A stretch of DNA of 56,306 nucleotides from Pseudonocardiales bacterium. Its GTDB lineage: Bacteria > Actinomycetota > Actinomycetes > Mycobacteriales > Pseudonocardiaceae. Under the pieces are notes generated by a model, which saw only the letters and a list, made by a program, of their open reading frames with translations, ran no database searches and was not told the DNA's origin. The stretch lies in NCBI GenBank assembly GCA_019241525.1, contig JAFAWY010000059.1, positions 1-56,306 of the forward strand. The letters run 5' to 3'. The position numbers and the translations under genes were made by a program. Positions 35,912 to 44,163 of the stretch are shown in pieces. Each line of letters begins with the position of its first letter. Position 1 is the first letter of the stretch.

Positions 35912-37167
35912 CGAACGACTCGGTGCCCGACAGAAGCGGTGACGGGAAGGTGATCGAGACCGCGGATGACGAATTCCGGCCGTTGTCGGGGTTGGCCGGC
36001 TAATTCGAGGGTAGGCAGGTGCTGGCAGAGGGCCAGCAGGGCATCCCGGGCTTCGATGCGGGCCAGTGGAGCCCCGAGGCAGTAATGGATACCGGCTCCA
36101 AAGCCCAGGTGCGGATTGGGAGTGCGGCTGATATCCAGGCGATCTGGTTGAAAGAAGGCGTGCGGGTCTCGTCCGGCCGCGCCGAGCAGGGCAGCGATTT
36201 TGCCTCCGGCAGGTACCGGGTGGCCGGCAATGATTACCTCAGCGATGGCGGTGCGCTCGAACAATTGCAAGGGGCTGTCGTACCGGATGAGCTCCTCCAC
36301 GGCGGATGCGGCCAGGCCTGGGTCGTCGATCAGCCGCTGCCACTGATCGCGGTGGCGCATGAGCGCCAGCACTCCGTTACCCACCACATTCACCGACGCC
36401 TCGAACCCCGCCATGAATAGCAGGACCACCGTGGCTACGAGCTCGTCTTCACTGAGCTGGGCCTTGTCGACGTCGGTGATCGCGATCAGGTCGCTGATCA
36501 GATCGTTGCCGGGCTGGCCAAACTTGCGCCGCTGGGCGAGTAGGTCGCGAAGGTAGGCGGTGAAGTCAGCTGCGGCCTGCTCGGCGTCGCGCTGGTGCGC
36601 GGGGTCGAGGTCGCTCTCATACATCTTGACGATGCTGTCGGACCACAGCCGAAGCACGGACCGATCGGCTGGGGGGATACCCAGCAGTTCGGTGATGACC
36701 TCAATCGGCAAGGGCGCCGCCAGGATGGCCAACAGATCCGCCGAGCCCTCAGTGGCAATCCGCTCAGCCAGTTGGTCGACCAGTGCCTGGGCGCGCCGGG
36801 TCACCCAGGGCCGCAGACGGTCCACGTGCCCCCGGCTAAAGGCGGCAGCAGCCAACCTGCGCAACCTGCCATGGGCGGGCGGCTCATTTTCTAACAACGA
36901 ATTCCGATGCAGCAGATTAAAAGCTGTGAACTGCTCCTCTGGACGCGCATCCGTCCATATCCGACCAAGTGATCGGTGACGCAACACGGCGGAGCAGGCC
37001 GCATGCGTCACCGCGACCGCGTATCCCAGCTGAGAATGCCAATGAACCGCCGCCTGGCGGCGCATTGCCGCGAACACCGGATACGGATCAGCCACGAAGT
37101 TCTGATCCGCAGGATCAAACGCTGGTTCCGGCGCTGACCGCAGCGGCTTGCCGACGATGTCGCTCAT
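35908..37167 (-). CDS. Cytochrome P450
   Basis: A 419-residue P450 with K-helix EELIR and heme loop FGAGIHYCLGAPLARIE. The I-helix reads LLFMAGFEASVNVVGNG: the usual AGxET/T is changed, with Ala where the oxygen-activating Thr normally sits and Ser after it. This is an unusual acid-alcohol pair and may alter oxygen activation or mark a peroxide-type or specialised enzyme. It is coupled by ATGA to the ABM monooxygenase and is divergent from the S66 peptidase with 82 bases between the starts. Confidence 0.94.
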   Translation of the reverse strand: MSDIVGKPLRSAPEPAFDPADQNFVADPYPVFAAMRRQAAVHWHSQLGYAVAVTHAACSAVLRHRSLGRIWTDARPEEQFTAFNLLHRNSLLENEPPAHGRLRRLAAAAFSRGHVDRLRPWVTRRAQALVDQLAERIATEGSADLLAILAAPLPIEVITELLGIPPADRSVLRLWSDSIVKMYESDLDPAHQRDAEQAAADFTAYLRDLLAQRRKFGQPGNDLISDLIAITDVDKAQLSEDELVATVVLLFMAGFEASVNVVGNGVLALMRHRDQWQRLIDDPGLAASAVEELIRYDSPLQLFERTAIAEVIIAGHPVPAGGKIAALLGAAGRDPHAFFQPDRLDISRTPNPHLGFGAGIHYCLGAPLARIEARDALLALCQHLPTLELAGQPRQRPEFVIRGLDHLPVTASVGHRVVR

Positions 37168-37249
37168 TGCCAGCCAACGGTACCCAGTACCCAGCGGCGG
37201 TCATGCGACTCGGCAGTGCATCGAGTGCGGAGTTTGGCAGGGTGTCGGT

Positions 37250-38290
37250 GTGAGCATTCGCTACCCCGCCCCGCTGCAACCCGGCGACCGGATTGGCGTG
37301 ACCTCACCGTCGTCTGGCGTGGGTAGCCAACTGTGGCCCCGGCTGGAGTTCTGCATCAAGTACCTGCGCGACTTGAATTACGAGGTGATTGTTGGCGACT
37401 GCATGGATGGCTCGGGCATGACGAGCGCACCTGCACCGGACCGGGCCGCTGAGCTCACCGCGATGCTCGTCGACCCGGCGATCCGTGCCGTGGTACCGCC
37501 CTGGGGTGGCGAGCTGGCCATCGACCTGCTGCCGCTGCTGGATCTCGAGGCGATTAGTGCAGCGGAACCCACGTGGCTGGTGGGTTATTCCGACCTTACG
37601 ACGGTGATGGTGCCGTTAACCCTGCGTACCGGCATCGCGACGCTGCACGGCAGCAACTTGATGGACACCCCGTGCGCAGTCCCGCAGCCACTGCTGCCCT
37701 GGCTGGTAGCTGCCAGCGCGCCGGCTGGAAGCACATTGCGGCAAGGCGCCGCCAGGGCCTATCGCAGTGGCCGGCACGAGCACTATGCATTCCACCCACA
37801 GGTGCAGAAAATGACGTTCAATACCCCGGGCCGGTGGAAGCTACTCAGCGCACCCGATGATCCCGCGGTGGCGGTGTCAGCGACGGGCCGGCTCATCGGC
37901 GGCTGCCTGGAAACAATTTCAATGCTGCCCGGCTCGCCCTACGGTGACCTGGTCGGCTTCGCGTCCCGGCATGCACCCGAGGGGCTCCTCATCTATGTGG
38001 AGGTGGCCGAGGCCGAAGCCGTCATCGTGGCGCGGATGTTGCACCACCTGCGCCTGGCCGGCTGGTTCGATCACGCCAACGCCGTGCTCGTCGGGCGCTC
38101 GGCCGGCCCGCCGTCCGGTGATTTCAGCCAACATGATGCGCTGGTGCACGCCCTTGACGATCTGCCAGTACCGGTTCTCTACGACCTCGATCTCGGGCAT
38201 ATCCCCCCACAGCTGGCCATCGTCAACGGTGCGTTGGGCACTGTCGCGCTCACACCGGCAACCGCCACCTTCGTCCAACGCCTCACCTAA
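37250..38290 (+). CDS. S66-family LD-carboxypeptidase / MccF-like peptidase
   Basis: A 346-residue serine peptidase. The nucleophile sits in LVGYSDLTTVM, the Glu in IGGCLETISM and the His in DLDLGHIPPQLAIVNG, the order of the S66 Ser-Glu-His triad. The N-terminus has PLQPGDRIGVTSPSSGV and the mid-region VPPWGGELAIDLLPLLD, both typical of the family. Members either trim peptidoglycan (LdcA) or inactivate peptide-nucleotide antibiotics (MccF). Start GTG 37250 is chosen because the family begins near here; the open frame extends to 37148. Confidence 0.92.
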   Translation: MSIRYPAPLQPGDRIGVTSPSSGVGSQLWPRLEFCIKYLRDLNYEVIVGDCMDGSGMTSAPAPDRAAELTAMLVDPAIRAVVPPWGGELAIDLLPLLDLEAISAAEPTWLVGYSDLTTVMVPLTLRTGIATLHGSNLMDTPCAVPQPLLPWLVAASAPAGSTLRQGAARAYRSGRHEHYAFHPQVQKMTFNTPGRWKLLSAPDDPAVAVSATGRLIGGCLETISMLPGSPYGDLVGFASRHAPEGLLIYVEVAEAEAVIVARMLHHLRLAGWFDHANAVLVGRSAGPPSGDFSQHDALVHALDDLPVPVLYDLDLGHIPPQLAIVNGALGTVALTPATATFVQRLT

Positions 38291-38308
38291 AGAGCACCCC
38301 AAATTCCG

Positions 38309-38396
38309 CGTGTCGCTTCCTCACGCCTCACGTGTCGGTTCCCCATGCTCCGCGTGTCGCTTTCCCATGTCCCTCGTGTTGCTGCACCGACCGCAT
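38309..38396. repeat. Degenerate 22-bp tandem repeat (four units)
   Basis: Four consecutive 22-base units begin at 38309, 38331, 38353 and 38375, with consensus around CGCGTGTCGCTTCCCCATG. Unit 3 differs from unit 1 by a handful of bases and unit 4 is the most diverged. It starts 19 bases after the S66 peptidase stop. No coding potential or hairpin explains it. Confidence 0.7.
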
Positions 38397-38588
38397 TCCG
38401 GTTTGGTGTTCGGCGTTCCGCCCGGCTTTCATAGATCATGAAGACAGCCACCTGCCGTGGGTTGGTAGCTGCGACGGGGTTGGCGGTACTTGACGAGCGA
38501 CCAACCGGTTAGCGCGACATGAGGCGGATCTTCCCGCAAGTGAGCTGCCTTCATCGCCGTTGTGCCGTCACGCCGGGCGGGGGGTGGG

Positions 38589-39010
38589 GACCTGTCGGCT
38601 GCCTACGCCAGGTTGCTGGCCGACTCTGACCCCCCGTGTGCGCGAAAGTGCTGCGGGGGCTTGGTGTGACTTGAAGGACACCCACGTTTCCTTGATGGCG
38701 ATGGACATCCCCTCCTCGGTATGGCGGACCGGCGTGCCGGATGGTCTTTGCCCGCCTGGTCACCGACTACTTGAACCATGGCTGCTTCCTGGCCGAGGCA
38801 CAGATCCTGGCCCGGTATGAAACGCCTGGCCGGCATCCCGGCAACGATGATCCACGGCCGCGATGACGTCTCCAGCCCACTGGACACCGCCTGTGCCTAC
38901 ACCGAGCCTGGCCGGGCAGCCGGCTGGTCGTCGTGGACAACGCCGGTCACGCCGGTGACAGCTTCACCAGTGAGCTCATCGCCTTGAACGCATACCCCAT
39001 CTTGGTCTGA
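38589..39010 (+). pseudogene. Prolyl aminopeptidase (alpha/beta hydrolase) pseudogene fragment
   Basis: Successive pieces of a proline iminopeptidase C-terminal half are readable in changing frames: DLSAAYARLLADSDPPVCAK from 38589, then AWCDLKDTHVSL in another frame, RYGGPACRMVFARLVTDYLN from about 38717, RLAGIPATMIHGRDDVSSPL from about 38820, and VVVDNAGHAGDS with the catalytic-His region up to TGA 39010. At least four frame changes separate them, and the N-terminal half with the nucleophile is absent. This is clearly decayed and cannot make a working enzyme. Confidence 0.8.
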
Positions 39011-39051
39011 CCGCCGGTGCTGTCGTAGACAGATGGGCAGGAGGACGCCGC

Positions 39052-39435
39052 ATGAGTCTGGTGGGTTGGCTGCGAATTTTCGGTCGACCATCTATGGCAG
39101 CGGTGGTTGCTTGTGGTTGAGTCGACCGTGGCTGCAACCGTTGCCTGGTTTTTGGACACCCGGTTCGTCGGCCATCCCCAACCTTTCTTCGCGCTTTCTT
39201 CGCGCCCGCCGCGGCGCTCATCGTGCTCGCGCAGGTGCGCGGTCAGCGGACACGGCGAGCCGTTGAGGTCATCCTCGGGGTCGCGGGCGGCGTTTTGGTC
39301 GCCGACGTGGTCATCCAGGCGCTGGGTCCGAACAACACGTGGACCATCTTCACGGTCATTTTGTTGACCCTCACCGTTGCGGTCGCGGTCCGTGCGAGTG
39401 CGGTCGCCCTCGTCCAGGCAGCGGTATCGGTGTAG
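39052..39435 (+). pseudogene. FUSC-type aromatic acid exporter-like membrane protein pseudogene
   Basis: ATG 39052 follows AGGAGG and begins MSLVGWLRIFGRPSMAAVVA, but a TGA at 39118 ends this frame. The homology goes on in the next frame as VAATVAWFLDTRFVGHPQPF and then, in a third frame, as QVRGQRTRRAVEVILGVAGG and IQALGPNNTWTIF to the TAG at 39435. The second shift is explained by a perfect 11-bp tandem duplication of CTTTCTTCGCG at 39183-39193 and 39194-39204; removing one copy gives HPQPFFAPAAALIVLAQVRG. The C-terminal part of FUSC proteins is absent. Confidence 0.75.
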
Positions 39436-39458
39436 CCGGCTTCCCAACGGTCCCGCCT

Positions 39459-39522
39459 CCGCGTTCTGGATGCAGACTGCTGTTTGGGGCCTTCAGAGCA
39501 GCGGCCTGCATCCAGAACGCGG
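39459..39522. repeat. Double-hairpin palindromic repeat, copy C (diverged)
   Basis: Left arm CCGCGTTCTGGATGCAG (39459-39475) pairs perfectly with the right arm CTGCATCCAGAACGCGG (39506-39522), and the inner part GACTGCTG/CAGCGG continues imperfectly. The TCTGGATGCAGACTG core is shared with copies A and B. It begins 24 bases after the stop of the FUSC-like pseudogene. Confidence 0.75.
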
Positions 39523-39585
39523 GCAGCAGCTGTGGCACGGACAGCCTGCGTGACAAATGGGCAGCCGGCGAGAACGATCGTCGGC

Positions 39586-39738
39586 ATGGAGGTCGACGAC
39601 ATAGCTCAGACCGCGCAAGCACTGCGGATAGTGATCGCAGCTATCGACGCTGGTGAGGTGGCCGCGAGCGAGACGCAGCGTGCGTACCTGGCAAGTGCGG
39701 TCGACGTGCTGGCTGCACTGGCTATCCAAGACACCTGA
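39586..39738 (+). CDS. Small hypothetical protein, 50 residues
   Basis: Reads MEVDDIAQTAQALRIVIAAI then DAGEVAASETQRAYLASAVD, an amphipathic two-helix protein of acidic character. Small proteins of this kind with a conserved helical pattern occur in actinomycetes, and the codon use is normal. There is no clear ribosome site, so confidence is moderate. Confidence 0.5.
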   Translation: MEVDDIAQTAQALRIVIAAIDAGEVAASETQRAYLASAVDVLAALAIQDT

Positions 39739-40425
39739 TCCGAATACAGGAACCGCTATTCAGGGCTCGCCGATGGCGAATAGATGCCAAAGGCCACAGG
39801 CCACACAGTGTCGCCGGCTCAGCCTTGCTGCCCAGCATAGAACAATCTCACACTATTGTGCTTGACAGCCGGACCAAAAGTGTATTGAACTTGGCTCACC
39901 TGGCGAAGGTGGGCGGGATCTCCTGGCTTGCGCAGAGCCAAGCCTGTTTGGTGATGAGCGCGATGGAAGAAGCCAGCAACCGTGGTCGAGGGTAGTCGCG
40001 GGGACAAATTGCGACGGACATGGTTTTATCAACATAGCGGTCGGCTCATCCCATAAAAGGATGTTAAAATGTATGTCACAGCGATTCATGAGATTTCGGA
40101 CTCAGAAAAGTCCTGGGAGGTGGCGAGGTCAGCGACCTCCGAAGGCTTCTCCGCAGGGATGACTTTGCACCACAAGCTTCTGCTCTGAGGCCGGACACCG
40201 TCTCACCGGGGAGCTCCTCGGCCAGTAGGGATGCCGGACACGACTGGTGGTGTCGGGTATCCGGTCTAGCGGGTATGTACTGAGAATGGACGAATCGGAT
40301 GCACGCTGGCGGGCCTACCGGCGTGGATATGAGGATCGTGGCCAGCTATGCGATCCTCCCCGCCGGACCGCACGGCATCCCGGGTTTCACTTCTCCCGGT
40401 GTTGTTGGCCTGGGTGGTGATCTGC
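39739..40425. other. Non-coding region upstream of the sugar locus
   Basis: No protein-coding gene is convincing here. The stretch 39840-40080 is lower in GC than its surroundings. It has a promoter-like TTGACA at 39863 with TATTGA about 15 bases on. At 40117-40140 two mutually exclusive stems can form: GAGGTC/GACCTC around AGC, or GGAGGT/ACCTCC. A tiny ORF, ATG 40159 to TGA 40188 (MTLHHKLLL), follows. A strong hairpin lies at 40229-40262. Confidence 0.4.
40229..40262 (+). promoter_or_regulatory. Leader hairpin upstream of the PfkB kinase gene
   Basis: GGATGCCGGACAC (40229-40241) pairs with GTGTCGGGTATCC (40250-40262) in 12 of 13 positions including one G-T pair, around an 8-base loop. It lies 163 bases ahead of the kinase start and has no U-run. 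It may be a terminator of a short leader transcript or part of a regulatory 5' UTR. Confidence 0.5.
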
Positions 40426-41406
40426 ATGTTTGTTGTCGTCGGGGAGGCGCTTGTCGATCTGGTGGGCCAGCGCGGAGGTCGGACATTCGTGGCGCATCCG
40501 GGCGGTAGCCCGGCCAACGTTGCCCTTGGCTTAGCGCGGCTAGGTGCTCCGGTGACGCTGATGACGCACCTCGGCCAGGACGGGCTCGGCCAGATGGTGT
40601 TAGAGCATCTTCAGGCCAGCGGCGTCCGGGTTAGCGCAGCTCCCGCCCAAGGCATGTCGACCAGCCTCGCCATTGCAACGCTTGCCGCCGGCATTGCATC
40701 GTACGACTTCCGGATCGAATGGGACATGCCCGCTCTCGCGCCGCTGCCGATTGAGACCCGCTGCCTGCACACGGGTTCGCTCGCAACGGCGCTGGCGCCC
40801 GGCAACGCGAATGTCATCGACCTGGTCGAGCGAGAGCACAAAAGGGGCCGGGTGACGATTTCTTACGACCCAAATATACGGCCAGCGCTGTTAGGTGACG
40901 CGACGCAGGCGCGCAGGGGCATCGAGCGTCTGGTTGCACTTTCCGACGTAGTCAAGGTCAGCGACGAGGACCTTCGATGGCTTTATCCCGACCAGTCCGC
41001 CGAAATCGGCGCACAGGATTGGCTGAGATTAGGACCGACCCTTGTGGTGGTGACCCGTGGTGGGATGGGGGTCTATGCAGTCTGCGCCGGCTTCGATTTG
41101 CACCGACCGGCCGTGCCGATTGACCTGGTGGACACCGTCGGCGCGGGCGATTCGTTCACCTCTGGGCTTCTGGAGGCGATGTACCGGGCCGACCTGATCG
41201 GTGGTTCGCGCCGCAAGGCGATAGTGGCGATTGACGAGTCGACCCTGGCCAGCGTCGTGGACGCGGCGGCTCTGGCCGCTGCGATCACTTGTTCCCGGCC
41301 CGGTGCCGACCCGCCGACACGGGCCGAGGTAGACGCGCTGCTCGCGGGCCGGGACTGTGCCAGCGACTCGACTGGCGCTGGACACGGCTATTTGCCGACC
41401 ATATGA
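40426..41406 (+). CDS. PfkB-family carbohydrate kinase (fructokinase-like)
   Basis: A 326-residue ribokinase-like enzyme. The N-terminal glycine motif is HPGGSPANVALGLARLG, and the catalytic signature DTVGAGDSFTSGLLEAM carries the Asp base; NIRPALLGD is also typical. It phosphorylates a sugar, most often fructose in close relatives. Start ATG 40426 is set by the family's opening VVVGEALVDLV; the frame runs back to 40348. The permease and binding protein that follow suggest import and phosphorylation of one sugar. Confidence 0.93.
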   Translation: MFVVVGEALVDLVGQRGGRTFVAHPGGSPANVALGLARLGAPVTLMTHLGQDGLGQMVLEHLQASGVRVSAAPAQGMSTSLAIATLAAGIASYDFRIEWDMPALAPLPIETRCLHTGSLATALAPGNANVIDLVEREHKRGRVTISYDPNIRPALLGDATQARRGIERLVALSDVVKVSDEDLRWLYPDQSAEIGAQDWLRLGPTLVVVTRGGMGVYAVCAGFDLHRPAVPIDLVDTVGAGDSFTSGLLEAMYRADLIGGSRRKAIVAIDESTLASVVDAAALAAAITCSRPGADPPTRAEVDALLAGRDCASDSTGAGHGYLPTI

Positions 41407-41473
41407 CGTCGACCACTGAGTCCTTCAGCGGATATGAACCTTGGTACGTCGGGGCGGCGAAGGGAGATCCGTG

Positions 41474-42817
41474 ATGAGCACAACTCCGCAGCCGGTGAGT
41501 TCCAACCGAGCGACCGCTCAGCCGTTTGTCTATACGAACATGATCGTGCTATTCGCCGTCATCATCTGCTGCTTCACCGCATGGGGAATCGCCGCGGACT
41601 TGACCGCTCCCATGGTGGCGGCCTTCAAGCGTATCTTCACGATGAGCACTTTCCAGGCTTCGCTGGTGCAGTTTGCCTACTACGGAGCCTACTTCGCGCT
41701 CGCCCTTCCGGCAGCGTTTATCAACCAGCGGTTCGGCTACAAGGCCGGGGTGTTGACCGGCCTCGGATTAGCATCGCTGGGGGCAATGTTGTTTTACCCA
41801 GCCAGTAAAATCATGACTTATTCCGTGTTCTTGGTGGCCTTGTTTGCGCTTGCCGCCGGATTGTCGATTCTTGAGACGTCGGCGAATCCTTTTGTCATCT
41901 CGATGGGACCGGAAGGCAACAGCACTCGGCGGCTAAATCTGGCGCAGGCATTCAACCCGGTCGGCACCAATATCGGGGTCTTACTCGCCACCGTCCTGGT
42001 GTTGCCCAAATTGAACTCGCCAATCGACCGTGCGTCAGTGACGCCTGAGCAGTTGCGCACCATCCAGGCCGAACAGCTGAAGGCGGTCATGGTGCCCTAC
42101 ATCGGGCTGGCCATCCTGCTGTTGGTGATCTGGGTGGCCATCGCGGTCCAGAAGGCTCCGATGATTCGGGATGAGTTTCCACCCGCAAGCCCGAGCGCAG
42201 GATCACGCGGCGAGATCATGAGGCGGCTCTGGGAAAACCGAGGCTACCGGTTCGGTGTCATCGCGCAGTTTTTCAACATCGGTGCCCAGGTGTGCACCTG
42301 GACGTTCATGATCCAGTATGTCGAGCAGGCCCTTCACGGGAGTCTGGAGCTAGGCGGTTTCGTGCTGCAAATCAGCCTGCTCGTTTTTCTCGGCTCCCGG
42401 TTCCTGATGACCTGGTTGATGGGCTATTTTCGGGGCACCGCGCTCATGGCAGTACTGGGCGCCCTGGCCGTATTGCTGTGTATCTATGCCATGACCAGCC
42501 CTAACCTCAGTGGCGTCATCGCAGTGGCCGCACTGTCGTTTTGTCTGTCACTGATGTTTCCCACTATCTACGGCGTTGCGTTGCGAGGACTGGGGCCGGC
42601 AACCAAGTTCGGCGCGGCGGGCTTGGTTATGGCAATCGTCGGTGGCGCGTTGATGCCACTGGTCCAAGGGAAGGTCATCGACGCGACGAGCCCGGCATTT
42701 TCGTTCATTGTGCCGGCCGTTTGCTATGCGGTGGTGACGGCCTACGCGCTCTACGACCTCAAGGCGATACAACCGGTCCAGCTCGGTTCGCCGCAGCCGG
42801 TGCCTGCCCATATCTGA
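41474..42817 (+). CDS. FucP-like MFS sugar permease
   Basis: A 447-residue transporter with twelve helices, of the fucose/glucose-galactose (FHS) group: CCFTAWGIAADLTAPMVAAF, QFAYYGAYFALALPAAFINQ, GLSILETSANPFV and the RLNLAQAFNPVGTNIGVLLA motif are family hallmarks. It is a proton-coupled sugar importer. Start ATG 41474 follows AGGGAGA. It is 67 bases downstream of the PfkB kinase and probably co-transcribed. Confidence 0.94.
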   Translation: MSTTPQPVSSNRATAQPFVYTNMIVLFAVIICCFTAWGIAADLTAPMVAAFKRIFTMSTFQASLVQFAYYGAYFALALPAAFINQRFGYKAGVLTGLGLASLGAMLFYPASKIMTYSVFLVALFALAAGLSILETSANPFVISMGPEGNSTRRLNLAQAFNPVGTNIGVLLATVLVLPKLNSPIDRASVTPEQLRTIQAEQLKAVMVPYIGLAILLLVIWVAIAVQKAPMIRDEFPPASPSAGSRGEIMRRLWENRGYRFGVIAQFFNIGAQVCTWTFMIQYVEQALHGSLELGGFVLQISLLVFLGSRFLMTWLMGYFRGTALMAVLGALAVLLCIYAMTSPNLSGVIAVAALSFCLSLMFPTIYGVALRGLGPATKFGAAGLVMAIVGGALMPLVQGKVIDATSPAFSFIVPAVCYAVVTAYALYDLKAIQPVQLGSPQPVPAHI

Positions 42818-42856
42818 TCTATCACAGGTTCCCTGCCGTCTCGAGGAGAATCGACC

Positions 42857-44149
42857 GTGTCTCACAATCGCCGTTCACGCCTGGCGGCCCTGGCTGCCAG
42901 CCTCGCGCTCCTGCTCGCCGGCTGCGGCGGCCCAGCGTCGACGGCGACCAGCGGGCCCACCCGGAACCTTGAGGTTCTGTCCTGGTGGACATCAGGGTCA
43001 GAACGAGCCGCGCTGAACGTACTGTTAGACGACTTCCGAACCGCTCATCCGGGCGTCGACGTCCGCAACGCAGCGGTGGCCGGTGGCGGAGGCAGCAACG
43101 CACATGTCGTGCTGGCCAACCGCCTGCTCGGCGGTGACCCACCGGATGTGTGGCAGACCCACCCCGGCGCCTCCATCAGGCAGTACATCGACGCGGGACA
43201 GCTCGCCGACGTGAGCTCGATTTACCAACGCGGCAACCTGTCCGCGGTCATCCGCCAAGACCTACGCCAAGCCGTCTCCGAGGACGGCAAGCAGTACGGC
43301 GTCTCCACCGGAGCACACCGGATCAACATGCTGTGGTTCAACAAGAGTCTGCTGGACAAAGCAGTGATCACGGTGCCGGCCGGTGGCTACACAACCGATG
43401 CCCTCCTCGCTGACCTGGCCAAGCTGAAGGCCGCCGGGGTGGTACCGCTGTGCCTGGGCGCCAAGGACCCCTTTGCCCGCGCCGAGCTTTTCGAGAACAC
43501 GCTGCTGGGTGTCCTCAGCGCCGACGGATGGGCACGGCTGACCTCCGACCGGCTGGACTGGAACGGCGCACAGGTCCACCAAGCATTGAGCCGATTCGGC
43601 ACGCTGCTGGACTATGCCGATCCAGAGGCCGGGGCCTTGACCTGGGATCAGGCGACCAGAAAACTCGCCGCTGGCGGTTGTGCCTTCGAGAGCATGAACG
43701 ACTCGGCGTACGGAGAACTTGTCGTCAATGGCGCCAAGGAAGGGACCGACTTCGGTCACGTGCCCTATCCCGGCACCGACAACCTATTCTTGACGGTCAT
43801 CGACACCTTCGTCATGGCGAAAAACGCCAAGGATCTGCAGAATGCCCAAGCATTCCTGGCAACGATTGCAACCGCCCCCACCCAGCTGGCATTCAACAAG
43901 CAGAAGGGATCCGTACCGTTACGAACCGACGTGGATGTGCGATCGTTGCCGCCCTACCAGCAGTCTGCGATACAAGCGTTCGCGCAAGACCCCATCTTGC
44001 TATCGATCACGCATGGTGAAGCTACCAGTCCACAGTTCCAGCAGGGCTTCTACGACGCAATCGCCGCGTTCGCCCAGAGCAGGGACGTCAACGTTTTCAA
44101 CCAGGCGCTCCTCGACGCCGTGAACCAGGTGGGGCCACCTCCGCACTGA
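42857..44149 (+). CDS. ABC sugar transporter substrate-binding lipoprotein (family 1)
   Basis: A 430-residue lipoprotein; GTG 42857 follows GAGGAGA, and the lipobox LAGC gives Cys 23. The family-1 solute-binding pattern is seen in LEVLSWWTSGSERAALNVLL, PDVWQTHPGASIRQYID and MLWFNKSLLDKAV. It should bind an oligosaccharide or sugar outside the cell. No permease or ATPase genes follow, which is unusual; it either uses a transporter encoded elsewhere or is a leftover. It is 39 bases after the FucP-like permease. Confidence 0.93.
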   Translation: MSHNRRSRLAALAASLALLLAGCGGPASTATSGPTRNLEVLSWWTSGSERAALNVLLDDFRTAHPGVDVRNAAVAGGGGSNAHVVLANRLLGGDPPDVWQTHPGASIRQYIDAGQLADVSSIYQRGNLSAVIRQDLRQAVSEDGKQYGVSTGAHRINMLWFNKSLLDKAVITVPAGGYTTDALLADLAKLKAAGVVPLCLGAKDPFARAELFENTLLGVLSADGWARLTSDRLDWNGAQVHQALSRFGTLLDYADPEAGALTWDQATRKLAAGGCAFESMNDSAYGELVVNGAKEGTDFGHVPYPGTDNLFLTVIDTFVMAKNAKDLQNAQAFLATIATAPTQLAFNKQKGSVPLRTDVDVRSLPPYQQSAIQAFAQDPILLSITHGEATSPQFQQGFYDAIAAFAQSRDVNVFNQALLDAVNQVGPPPH

Positions 44150-44163
44150 GCTTTTCGGCCGCC

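Noticed and set aside
38440-38560. Possible insertion sequence end near the CCAACC/GGTTGG repeats
   Set aside because: Short GGTTGG and CCAACC stretches can pair, but there is no transposase or matching distant end.
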